Assembly (NCBI GenBank): GCA_021812745.1
Contig: JAKAMS010000046.1
Span: forward strand, 1-11,540
Length of the DNA: 11,540 nt
Reading direction: 5' to 3'
DNA from: Bacteroidota bacterium
Lineage (GTDB): Bacteria; Bacteroidota; Ignavibacteria; Ignavibacteriales; Melioribacteraceae
Shown: positions 4,120 to 11,540 of the stretch, one piece after another
How the letters are laid out: the number at the start of each line of letters is the position of its first letter
Position numbering within the stretch: the stretch's first letter is position 1
Position numbers and translations under genes: made by a program
Notes under the pieces: generated by a model
Database searches by the model: none
Told to the model about the DNA's origin: nothing
The model's input: the letters and a program-made list of their open reading frames with translations, nothing else

Positions 4120-6645
4120 TTACTCTATTATCTTTAATACTTCTTCGTCTGTCGGAATCTCATCATTGCTGAACTTGATTCCTTTGCTCTCTGCATCTCG
4201 TATTGATTTAAGTAAATCAAAATAACCTTTTAATTTGAATTCTACCGGTTCGTTTTTTAATGAATCTATATTCTTCTTCAGCATCTTAAATGCGTCAAGA
4301 AGTGTGTTGCCTAATCCCATAACCACTCCCAAGTCTTCGGCTTCTTCAGAAGGGAAACGGTAATATCCATCTATCAAGCAGCAGTGAGAAAACTTAATCC
4401 ATCTTTCCGTTTCCTTTGGAACTTTAACAATACTCCAGCCTTCCTTACTTCCCTCCCCGCAATAATACGCCGAAGCTGTCACAGCATATTTAAATTCAAA
4501 TTCCGGCTCAATAAATTCTCCGTTGGCTCCGTACCAAATTACCTTAGTCAAGTTCTTGCAGTTCTCTAATATCTGCTCTCCGCTCATGCCTGGAATTCTT
4601 AACGTAGGATCAATAAAGAAATTTAGCTTTCCCTTTACTCTTATTTCCGTTGCAAAAAAGTTCTGATAGCCGTACTTTTTAAAAACCGGTGCTAATTTTT
4701 CATTAATCTCCTTCACTGGTTCCGGCATTTCAGAAGCGGACAGAAGGGACGATATATAACAATTTCCACTCCAAATGGGTTTCCCATTTCTCCTCACCAT
4801 TAAAGTCTGATTAGGCACTGTTACACAGTAAACTTTGTCTGAATAATCAATCCATTGTGTGTGTTTAGGGAAAATAATATTTTTACTTTTTGTTGAATGA
4901 GCAGTAATTTTATATGTTTTGGTAATAGGTTCGTATGCAATGAAGGCGGGCATTCCGGTTTTAATATATAGTTCCTGAATATCGTTTGCCATTTTGAACG
5001 AAATAGTAGTAATTCTAAAACTAACTCGATTAATTCTTTTCCCACGTGTTAGTTTTTCTGTTTTTAAAAACGAACCATCGCCAAGGCAATAACACATTAA
5101 AAATTTTTGTATTAATTCCTTACCTGCTAATTTTATCCAATCTGGAATAAATTTCTCTGCTGATTTCCCAAATTCAAGTAAATATTTTGCCAAGGGTCTA
5201 TTTGAAATTCCAAAATTAATTGTACCATCCTTACCCTTGCATTTATAATATTTTAGACCGCAATTTTTAATTGTCTTTTCTACTTTCCCCTTATATTTTT
5301 TTTGACTAATCAGAATCCTTTTGCCATCTGTATAACCCTCCGAAAGATAGAATCCCATAAATTCGGCGAATGGAAGTTTTTCAATTTTTATATCTCCAAA
5401 TTTAAAAATCGTTCTTCTCTGAGAATCTGCTATAATTTGAGCACTTCTAGGGAATGGCATTGAGAAAGCTTTGTTTAAATTTAGGTTTTGTGCTTCTACT
5501 AATTTCCTTTCTTTTTTACCTAGATGGAATGTCTTTGATTCTCCTTTCATATTTTTCCAATTTACAATTGGCGCATTATGGTTTTGGGAATCTACTTGCA
5601 CTAATAATTTGTGCCCTGGTGTTACCAATAAGCTAACCTGTTTACTCTCGATAGATAACATTTTACCAGTATGCTGATATTGTGTGTGGGCTATCGCTTC
5701 TTGGTATTCAATTCTATAATGTCTTTTATCAAAAATATTGAGTGTTAAAAATTTCTCTTTGCCATTTAAATTTTTAAAAAATTTCCATCCTTCATTAGTA
5801 AGTACTTCTGTTTCCTTATCATAGCATTCATTCTTCTTTTCATATCCTTGAAAATATTTTGATGGATATTTCCCTTTGATAGTCCACAAATCCCCGCCTG
5901 TCTCCTGCTCGCTCTTTATCTCATCCTGAACTATAAATACAACTGTCTCTTTAGCTCCTCCAAACACTACGCCTAAATGATTTAAGTAATCCTCACTATG
6001 CGCGTAATCAATATGATGCCATGTTTCCATTTCCCGCCTGAACAAATCTACCTTAATATATTTGTTCTTTACCGTTTTTAAGTGGTCTCTTAACTCAGTC
6101 AGTCCTTTGCATATTTTATACGGCGAAACCGGAAGGTTTAATCTCTCAAGTTCCTTTAAAAATTTGGTCCGGTATATCTCTAATTCAGTTGCGTCAAATG
6201 AACCGAATACCGGCTTGCCTATGCTTCTTAAATAATTCTGAATAGGCGCATATCCTATGTCCGGGAAAACAAAGAAATCAATCTCTTTTAAAAGTTCGGG
6301 GCGCATAAATTCATATCCGTCAATCTTCTCTATCTCCGGGAATCCCTCTCCAATTGAGTAATCGTTTATGCTTAAAAATTCCTTATCCGTAGGCGTGCAG
6401 TAATATGTCTTTTTTATATCTCTGCTTATCCTTCTTGCAAGTGAAATAAAATATCCCGAATCAACAACACACCCAACTAAATCTTTTACATCCTTTAAAT
6501 CTGTTGTTTCTTCACTCAGATATTTTTCCAAGTCCTTCTTCCTGTGCGGAAATTTCTCCGCATACTTCCCGGCAAGTTCCTTGTCGCTCATGTCATTGTA
6601 TTCCGGGTAACGCTTTCTTAATTTTTCTAAAAAATCCATACTCAT
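4120..6645 (-). CDS. PurD-like ATP-grasp protein interrupted by an intein
   Basis: The 841-aa precursor would splice to a 486-aa protein. Residues 1-45 carry a short charged motif (YPEYNDMSDKELAGKY) of a kind common at the start of phage virion-associated proteins. Residues 55-145 fit a Rossmann-like pre-ATP-grasp domain. Residues 143-273 plus 629-720 follow the order of ATP-grasp ligases such as PurD: GKPVFGSF then ELEIYRTKFLKELERLNLPV, the lid/substrate region at SKYFQGYEK, and the acidic metal-binding strand NFFIDPTLRIPG at 676-687. Such enzymes couple a carboxylate to an amine via acyl phosphate using ATP; the substrate is unknown. The first ATG (6645) overlaps the previous stop, but GGGAG at 6646-6650 is ideally spaced for the third codon (ATG 6639), which may be the true start. 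The ATP-grasp call rests on pattern reading, so it is moderate. Confidence 0.6.
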   Translation of the reverse strand: MSMDFLEKLRKRYPEYNDMSDKELAGKYAEKFPHRKKDLEKYLSEETTDLKDVKDLVGCVVDSGYFISLARRISRDIKKTYYCTPTDKEFLSINDYSIGEGFPEIEKIDGYEFMRPELLKEIDFFVFPDIGYAPIQNYLRSIGKPVFGSFDATELEIYRTKFLKELERLNLPVSPYKICKGLTELRDHLKTVKNKYIKVDLFRREMETWHHIDYAHSEDYLNHLGVVFGGAKETVVFIVQDEIKSEQETGGDLWTIKGKYPSKYFQGYEKKNECYDKETEVLTNEGWKFFKNLNGKEKFLTLNIFDKRHYRIEYQEAIAHTQYQHTGKMLSIESKQVSLLVTPGHKLLVQVDSQNHNAPIVNWKNMKGESKTFHLGKKERKLVEAQNLNLNKAFSMPFPRSAQIIADSQRRTIFKFGDIKIEKLPFAEFMGFYLSEGYTDGKRILISQKKYKGKVEKTIKNCGLKYYKCKGKDGTINFGISNRPLAKYLLEFGKSAEKFIPDWIKLAGKELIQKFLMCYCLGDGSFLKTEKLTRGKRINRVSFRITTISFKMANDIQELYIKTGMPAFIAYEPITKTYKITAHSTKSKNIIFPKHTQWIDYSDKVYCVTVPNQTLMVRRNGKPIWSGNCYISSLLSASEMPEPVKEINEKLAPVFKKYGYQNFFATEIRVKGKLNFFIDPTLRIPGMSGEQILENCKNLTKVIWYGANGEFIEPEFEFKYAVTASAYYCGEGSKEGWSIVKVPKETERWIKFSHCCLIDGYYRFPSEEAEDLGVVMGLGNTLLDAFKMLKKNIDSLKNEPVEFKLKGYFDLLKSIRDAESKGIKFSNDEIPTDEEVLKIIE
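4762..5826 (-). other. Intein with LAGLIDADG homing endonuclease
   Basis: This in-frame insertion of 355 aa spans residues 274-628 of the precursor. It starts with Cys (CYDKETEVLTNEGWKFF, block A) and has the block B T-x-x-H motif (VTPGHKLLV, T342 and H345). Two LAGLIDADG-type helices follow, FMGFYLSEGYTDG (acid E436) and FLMCYCLGDG (acid D523). It ends in block F (VYCVTVPNQ) and a C-terminal Asn628, followed by extein Cys629. All splice nucleophiles are present, and both endonuclease acids are too, so self-splicing and homing look intact. The penultimate residue is Gly (WSGN) instead of the usual His, a variation seen in some active inteins. Codons are more AT-rich than in the flanking extein. 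Inteins tend to sit at conserved active-site positions, here between Glu273 and Cys629. Confidence 0.92.
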
Positions 6646-9600
6646 CTCCCTAATCTTAATCTATCTTTATTTCTATCGCTTGATCTTGACGATGAACGGC
6701 TGCTGCCGAGGTGCGGTGCTTTGGTTGTTGTATTCTTCTCCGGCTCTTTCGCTGTTTTTTGCATTTCTTCAAAGTTCTGAATATACTGATCGGCTTGTTC
6801 CTTAGTAATAACTCCATTGCCCTTTGCTTTGTTTATTGTATTGTAAAAATTGCTTGTCCTTTCCGGCGAAAATTTCTCGTCAGCTTGAAGCATGTCGTTC
6901 TTTATTTTTCTTAAATCCGGATCATTGGAATATGTATTCACAAATAATCCCAACCCATCCGAAATCATTGCTGCTATTATCGGTGCTGAATTAGGGTCCT
7001 GTGCAAGTTCTTGAAAGTTGGTTATCGGCAAGGGCACTACTAAGTTTTGAAGTTCATTCCCAACCGTCACTCTATTGCCGCTAAAATCTTGTCCCTTTAA
7101 ATAATCCCTAACTACTCCGGCAACCGGTGAAAGTTTACCCTCCATAAAATTTCTGAATACATCCCATGTGGTAGCCGAACCATACTTGCCTGAATTTAAG
7201 GATACGATTTCACCTTTTGTGTTTTTTGTTTCTTGTGTAATAAGCCTTGCCGCTAAAGTAACAAGTGAATTTAATCCACCGGTAAAATTAAATCTCGTAT
7301 TTCCTATTTTAAGTTTTGCAAAGTCCGTACTTCTTGGATCTGTTTCAACATTTGCGCCCATTGCTTTTGCCGTTACCATTATACCTGCCGTGGCGGCTAT
7401 GATTTTCATTAAGTTAATAGCTGCTTGTTTTCTTGCAAATGGGTCAATCTTTCCGGTAGCCAAATCAAATCCCAGCGGATGTGTAAAAATATCTATCTTG
7501 CTCTTTACAAATCTTGGAGAAAAGAACACATTGTTTACTGTGTTCCCAACTCTTTCAAGCCCACCTAAATTCCCACGCCCTGTAAGCGTATTGGCGATTT
7601 GACCGATTCCATGACCTGTAACTTCATCAACTCCACTTTTCTTCAATAGCTCTGCATAAAAATCATACAAATCCGCTCTGTTCCTATATTGGAATGCCGT
7701 AAATGCCGCATCTGCGGCTTTGTGAAATCTGCCTGCAATCGGTATTTTCTCAAGTAGCTTACTATCCGGATATGCTTCCTCAACTACCGATACACCCAAA
7801 TTGTCTTTAAGATAATTGTCGTAATTGGGTCTCGAAACAATGTCCGCGCTTACTTCCTCAAGTACATTTTTCCCCTTAAAAGTTCTTCCAATATCCCTAA
7901 ATGAATTAAGCGCGTTTCTCGTCCAAATAGTAGGATGCGTCATTAACACCGGCATACCCTGATTAAACAAAGCACTATCATCCAATGTGGCTTTCGCAGA
8001 TTTTGTCATTCCGGGAATATGCTTAATTCCCCTGCCAATTGTTGCGGCTTTATTTTTCTTAAATTCTTCCCATGTTAGTTTGTTAGCATCTTCTCTTAAC
8101 TTATCAATGTAATCCGCAAATTCAACTCTTGCTCTTCCGTATTCAAGCTCTTCCGGCGTAGCCCTTCCTAATGTTTTTCTTCTTGGTACGGCGTCCATTT
8201 TTATTTTAGCTTCAGTAATCTTTTGTGAAAGATCGGTAATCTGTTTTGCTTCTTCCGGCTTTATTATTTCACCCAAACTTTCACGTATATGATTCCACCT
8301 GTTTCTAACATCTTCAAGTTGCTTTTGAAGATTTGCTTTCTCTGTGTCCATCGGCGGAATTTTCTTTTCCTTAGAGTAGTCACCTTCTTTAATTTTCTCG
8401 TTATATTCTAAAATCTTCTTATTAATTAATTCCTTAGCCCTTGATAAGTTTTTCTGCTCTGTAATACCTTCTTTATCTAACGTCTCTTTTAGCTTATTCT
8501 TAAGAGATTGAAGTGCTTCGCTTCTATAAGGTTCGGTTTTCTTAGTCTCTGGAATTTTGCCCTTCTCAATATCTTCTATCTGGGATATTATTTTACCCTG
8601 TCGCCTTAAATCTTGTATGGACTTTTGAATCTCGTCTTTAGATTTTTTAACGGTCTCTTGTCCATAACGTGAAATCGCGTCCCGAATGTCTCTTGGTGTT
8701 ATTCCTTCGATTTTATCTTTTAGTTCATTATGAATTGCATCTACTACATCCTCAATCCTTAATAAGCCTTCTTGAGCGTAATTCTTTGTAAGCTCTCCCA
8801 ATATTTTAAGTCCCTTTCCTGTAATAGGTACACCGGCATTTAATGTGGAAAGTTCCTTATACAGGTCCGTATAAAGTTTGCCTCTTTCTTCTTTCAATTG
8901 TTCTTTAGTATAAGTCCGGCGCTCACGCCTTGCCTGGAAAGATGCCTCTCTTTTAATTTTGGTATATGCTTTTTGCGCTTCTATTTGTTTTAATTGGTCA
9001 TCTTTCTCCTGTATCTTTTTCTCCAAATCCTGAATACGCTTTTCATAATTTGCCGATACCTTTTCAAGATTCTGTCTGCCGAAAGATTTTTCTCTTGCGT
9101 TAGCTACGTCTCTCATAGCCTTAACCGGATCAACCGGCATTTCTCCGTTATTATATCCCGCCGCGCCTAATTGCTGTGCTATTCTGCTTCTTTCAGCCGC
9201 TACGGGTGATAATGCAAGTTGTCTTAGCGTTTCGGAGTCTTTATCCTCAAATGCCTTGTTCTTTACGGCATTAAATATAGTCTGCTTTTGTAAATCGCCC
9301 GGTGTTGCTTCTAAGCCCAAAGAAATATTCTTTGCCTTATCATAATCATTCGTAATTAAATCGGCGGTCTTTTCAATTTGATATTTCTTTGTCGTCGGGT
9401 TATACGCCGCAAGTTCGCTTTCTGGAAGTTCATTAAAACCCTGCTCAACCAGCTTTCTATTAAGATCCCATGATGCTTTTGCAACTCCAGCCGGTCTTTT
9501 GGACTGCGTTTCCGTTATCTTCCCTTCTGGCGTTACCTTTGCCTTCCCCTCCGGTTTAAATACATCCGGGAAGCTTTTTCTTGTACTATCCCAAATATCC

Positions 9601-11540
9601 TTAAGATGAGGCTTTATCTTCTCTCCAAAGTCTTCAACCATTTTCTTAGACCACTCGGCAAAGTCTCTTAATCCGTTCTCTACGTGGTATGCGCCTACGG
9701 TAGTTAAATCTTTTAAGTTGGTAGGGTCAACACCTGCCGATAACTTCCCTAAGTTCTTTGTAAGGTTTTCTTTTGCTTTCTGATAGGATTCCTCTGAAAT
9801 AAATCTATTCGCCTTCTCCGCTATCTTGTTGGCTTCTTTATTCCCCTCTGGAGTAGTTTGCACACCCTCTTTCTGCCCAGTCCCTTGTGTCTTTTTCACT
9901 TCCGTAATATCGGGATTTTCGGAGGGAGGTGCAACTTCTTTTATCTTTTGCAAATTACCTTTTGTATCATACTTAAAACCTTCTGGTGCATATTGTGTCT
10001 CCTCATAAATTTTCTTTTCTTTAGCAGAAAGTTTTTTACCATCGGCTATTTTATCTGCAATTATTTCTTCCGGCGTTCTATCAGAAACATAAGGAGCTAA
10101 TCTTTTCTGTTCATCTTCAAATGCTTTGTTTAATTTAGCGGTCTCAATTTTTGCTTCTTCGGAACCCTCTCCACGCGGTTGTAGCTTCTGTTCGGCAATA
10201 GACTTTATTTTATCAGCTATCGTCTTATATTTATCTGGAAGTACATCATAAATTGCTTTTACGTTAGTAATCTGTTTTTCGGGATCACCCTGAAGCTTAG
10301 TAAAGATTGCCCTTAATAATTCATTAGATTCATTTTCTTTTAATGGTTTAGGTTTATTTTTACTTTGTGCATTTTTTGCACTAACTTCGCTCTGCGCATT
10401 CTCTGCCGGTTTTTGTCCGTACTCCTCTGCAAGGTCGGGGTGATCCTTTAATATTTTATCTCTTTCTGTATTTACCAAATCCAAAGTCCGTTGATAAGAA
10501 GGTCTCAGCTTCCCATTTTTGCCCCTACCAACATTATTAATGTCTTCAATCTGTCTATTTAGTTGAGACATTCTTGATTTTGCATTTTCTAAATTGGTAT
10601 TTTCTTGTTCTTTTTTAATTTGTTCGTCTGATTTTAATAATTGTTTAACTCTATCCTCAATTCTAAAAACTTTACTTGTAGTGTCACCCAATTCTGACTT
10701 TTGTTTTCCAGTCATTCTTCGTGCTTGGTCAGGACCTATTTGAGTAGTTGCATCAACATATCCCAACTTATCATATTCATCTTTTAGTTTTAGAATTTCA
10801 GATTTCTTTTCGGGACTTAATTTATCAAATTCGCTTTTCTTAACTAACGTATTTCTGATATAAAAATTCTCTGCCGGTTCTTTAGAAACAGAAGGAGATT
10901 GCTCTTTAGGCTTACCTTGTAGTTCTTCTATGCCATAGGGACTAAATTCGTAAGCGTCAATTTTCGAAGGTGCATTTTCTGAAATTTGTTTTGACTGTTT
11001 TGCTATTGTGCTTGCTTCTTCTCTGTTTACGAACCTACCATTAGAAGTTAAAAATCCATTTTCGGAATTTTCCGGAATTTTATTCTCTGCTTCAATAGTT
11101 GGATGGCTTGAACCTCTAATTATTTTACCTTCTGGTGTTTTTATAGCGGCAGCTATAATTTCTTCTGGTTGTCCTTCGGTTTTACCGGATAACTCAGTCG
11201 GTGTCGTTTTGTCACCGGTTGGCTGCTGCTTTCTCCCGCTCATCACCTTTGCAACTTCTTTTCTGTCTATCTTCAGTTCCTTAGCAATCTCGCTCGGCTT
11301 CTTGCCTTCATCAAGCATCTTATTAATTTTCGCTGTATTGTCTTCACCGCTCTGCTCAAAAGGATTACTCTTATTTATCCTATCCTTTAAGGCATTGTAT
11401 TCCTCTGTGGTCAGCCTCTTACCTATCGTCCCCGCAGCTTCTGGAGTGCTGATTTCTTCTTGCTTTTCTTGTGCGCCTCCGCTGCCTTGCTGTACGCTAT
11501 TGCGTTTGCCTGCGCCAATGCCGCTTTCTCCGATTTCGGG
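6642..11540 (-). CDS. Giant multidomain phage 'large polyvalent-like' protein, 5' end outside the window
   Basis: The frame stays open to the right edge, so ATG 11318 is not the N-terminus. At least 1632 residues are visible, counting 74 upstream of that Met (ending ...EDNTAKINK). Numbering from that Met, residues 1-30 contain an HTH-like PSEIAKELKIDRKEVAK. Residues 55-130 carry a motif seen in many phage and plasmid proteins (AAAIKTPEGKI...GFLTSNGRFVNREEA). A helical module lies around 545-580 (YHVENGLRDFAEWSKKM), coiled coil around 750-810, and another module at 850-890 (GITPRDIRDAISRYGQ). The C-terminal part, 1110-1460, resembles the domain that ends many large phage polyvalent and internal virion proteins (KLSPVAGVVRDYLKGQDFSG), with one hydrophobic segment at about 1301-1320 and a Ser/Arg tail. 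Likely a virion or DNA-ejection protein. The stop overlaps the ATP-grasp start (ATGA). Confidence 0.8.
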   Translation of the reverse strand, partial: PEIGESGIGAGKRNSVQQGSGGAQEKQEEISTPEAAGTIGKRLTTEEYNALKDRINKSNPFEQSGEDNTAKINKMLDEGKKPSEIAKELKIDRKEVAKVMSGRKQQPTGDKTTPTELSGKTEGQPEEIIAAAIKTPEGKIIRGSSHPTIEAENKIPENSENGFLTSNGRFVNREEASTIAKQSKQISENAPSKIDAYEFSPYGIEELQGKPKEQSPSVSKEPAENFYIRNTLVKKSEFDKLSPEKKSEILKLKDEYDKLGYVDATTQIGPDQARRMTGKQKSELGDTTSKVFRIEDRVKQLLKSDEQIKKEQENTNLENAKSRMSQLNRQIEDINNVGRGKNGKLRPSYQRTLDLVNTERDKILKDHPDLAEEYGQKPAENAQSEVSAKNAQSKNKPKPLKENESNELLRAIFTKLQGDPEKQITNVKAIYDVLPDKYKTIADKIKSIAEQKLQPRGEGSEEAKIETAKLNKAFEDEQKRLAPYVSDRTPEEIIADKIADGKKLSAKEKKIYEETQYAPEGFKYDTKGNLQKIKEVAPPSENPDITEVKKTQGTGQKEGVQTTPEGNKEANKIAEKANRFISEESYQKAKENLTKNLGKLSAGVDPTNLKDLTTVGAYHVENGLRDFAEWSKKMVEDFGEKIKPHLKDIWDSTRKSFPDVFKPEGKAKVTPEGKITETQSKRPAGVAKASWDLNRKLVEQGFNELPESELAAYNPTTKKYQIEKTADLITNDYDKAKNISLGLEATPGDLQKQTIFNAVKNKAFEDKDSETLRQLALSPVAAERSRIAQQLGAAGYNNGEMPVDPVKAMRDVANAREKSFGRQNLEKVSANYEKRIQDLEKKIQEKDDQLKQIEAQKAYTKIKREASFQARRERRTYTKEQLKEERGKLYTDLYKELSTLNAGVPITGKGLKILGELTKNYAQEGLLRIEDVVDAIHNELKDKIEGITPRDIRDAISRYGQETVKKSKDEIQKSIQDLRRQGKIISQIEDIEKGKIPETKKTEPYRSEALQSLKNKLKETLDKEGITEQKNLSRAKELINKKILEYNEKIKEGDYSKEKKIPPMDTEKANLQKQLEDVRNRWNHIRESLGEIIKPEEAKQITDLSQKITEAKIKMDAVPRRKTLGRATPEELEYGRARVEFADYIDKLREDANKLTWEEFKKNKAATIGRGIKHIPGMTKSAKATLDDSALFNQGMPVLMTHPTIWTRNALNSFRDIGRTFKGKNVLEEVSADIVSRPNYDNYLKDNLGVSVVEEAYPDSKLLEKIPIAGRFHKAADAAFTAFQYRNRADLYDFYAELLKKSGVDEVTGHGIGQIANTLTGRGNLGGLERVGNTVNNVFFSPRFVKSKIDIFTHPLGFDLATGKIDPFARKQAAINLMKIIAATAGIMVTAKAMGANVETDPRSTDFAKLKIGNTRFNFTGGLNSLVTLAARLITQETKNTKGEIVSLNSGKYGSATTWDVFRNFMEGKLSPVAGVVRDYLKGQDFSGNRVTVGNELQNLVVPLPITNFQELAQDPNSAPIIAAMISDGLGLFVNTYSNDPDLRKIKNDMLQADEKFSPERTSNFYNTINKAKGNGVITKEQADQYIQNFEEMQKTAKEPEKNTTTKAPHLGSSRSSSRSSDRNKDRLRLGR

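Noticed and set aside
7168..7602. 144-aa hydrophobic ORF on the plus strand
   Set aside because: It is wholly antisense to the well-supported C-terminal domain of the giant protein. Its hydrophobicity arises from the complementary codons.
6642..11318. ATG 11318 as the start of the giant protein
   Set aside because: The same frame continues without a stop for 74 more codons to the window edge, and the HTH-like segment begins right at that Met, so the start is outside.
1..11540. CRISPR array, insertion sequence or diversity-generating retroelement
   Set aside because: No spaced repeat series, transposase, reverse transcriptase or template/variable repeat pair was found on either strand.

Overview
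The window is an AT-rich piece of a temperate double-stranded DNA phage genome. It carries a divergent regulatory switch, a repressor-to-integrase operon, an attachment site and part of a long leftward operon of virion-associated and accessory genes. No host gene is visible. The only host-like DNA is the 3' half of a bacterial tRNA-Ala(GGC) gene at 2709-2754, embedded in phage sequence as the attachment core. The host cannot be named from this window.

Layout. (1) 1-683, minus strand: two small helix-turn-helix proteins (70 and 78 aa), perhaps a 38-aa peptide, and a lysine-rich ORF leaving the left edge. A near-consensus sigma70 promoter at 747-775, overlain by an inverted repeat, would drive them. 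(2) 856-2625, plus strand: four tightly packed genes, a repressor-like HTH/coiled-coil protein, a 45-aa coiled-coil peptide, a 55-aa single-pass membrane peptide and a tyrosine integrase. (3) 2626-2820: the attachment region. The tRNA core is flanked on both sides by pairs of same-orientation CTGTGCC-like repeats, as expected of an intact attP and not of attL or attR. The sequence therefore probably represents the unintegrated, circular or concatemeric form. (4) 2810-11540, minus strand: a tightly coupled operon. In order of transcription it encodes a giant multidomain 'polyvalent-like' phage protein (5' end beyond the window), a PurD-like ATP-grasp protein interrupted by a 355-aa LAGLIDADG intein, a calcineurin-like metallophosphoesterase, and two small proteins, one with a likely HTH.

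How it works together. The two arms diverge from 684-855, as in other lysis/lysogeny switches. The rightward arm ties a repressor to integrase and ends at attP. The leftward arm probably carries a Cro-like and an excisionase-like protein. Recombination at the tRNA core would rebuild the host tRNA 3' end and place the integrase operon at one prophage end and the 67-aa gene at the other. The right-hand operon looks like late or virion genes with an unusual ATP-grasp/phosphoesterase pair. That pair and its intein are the least conventional part of the window.
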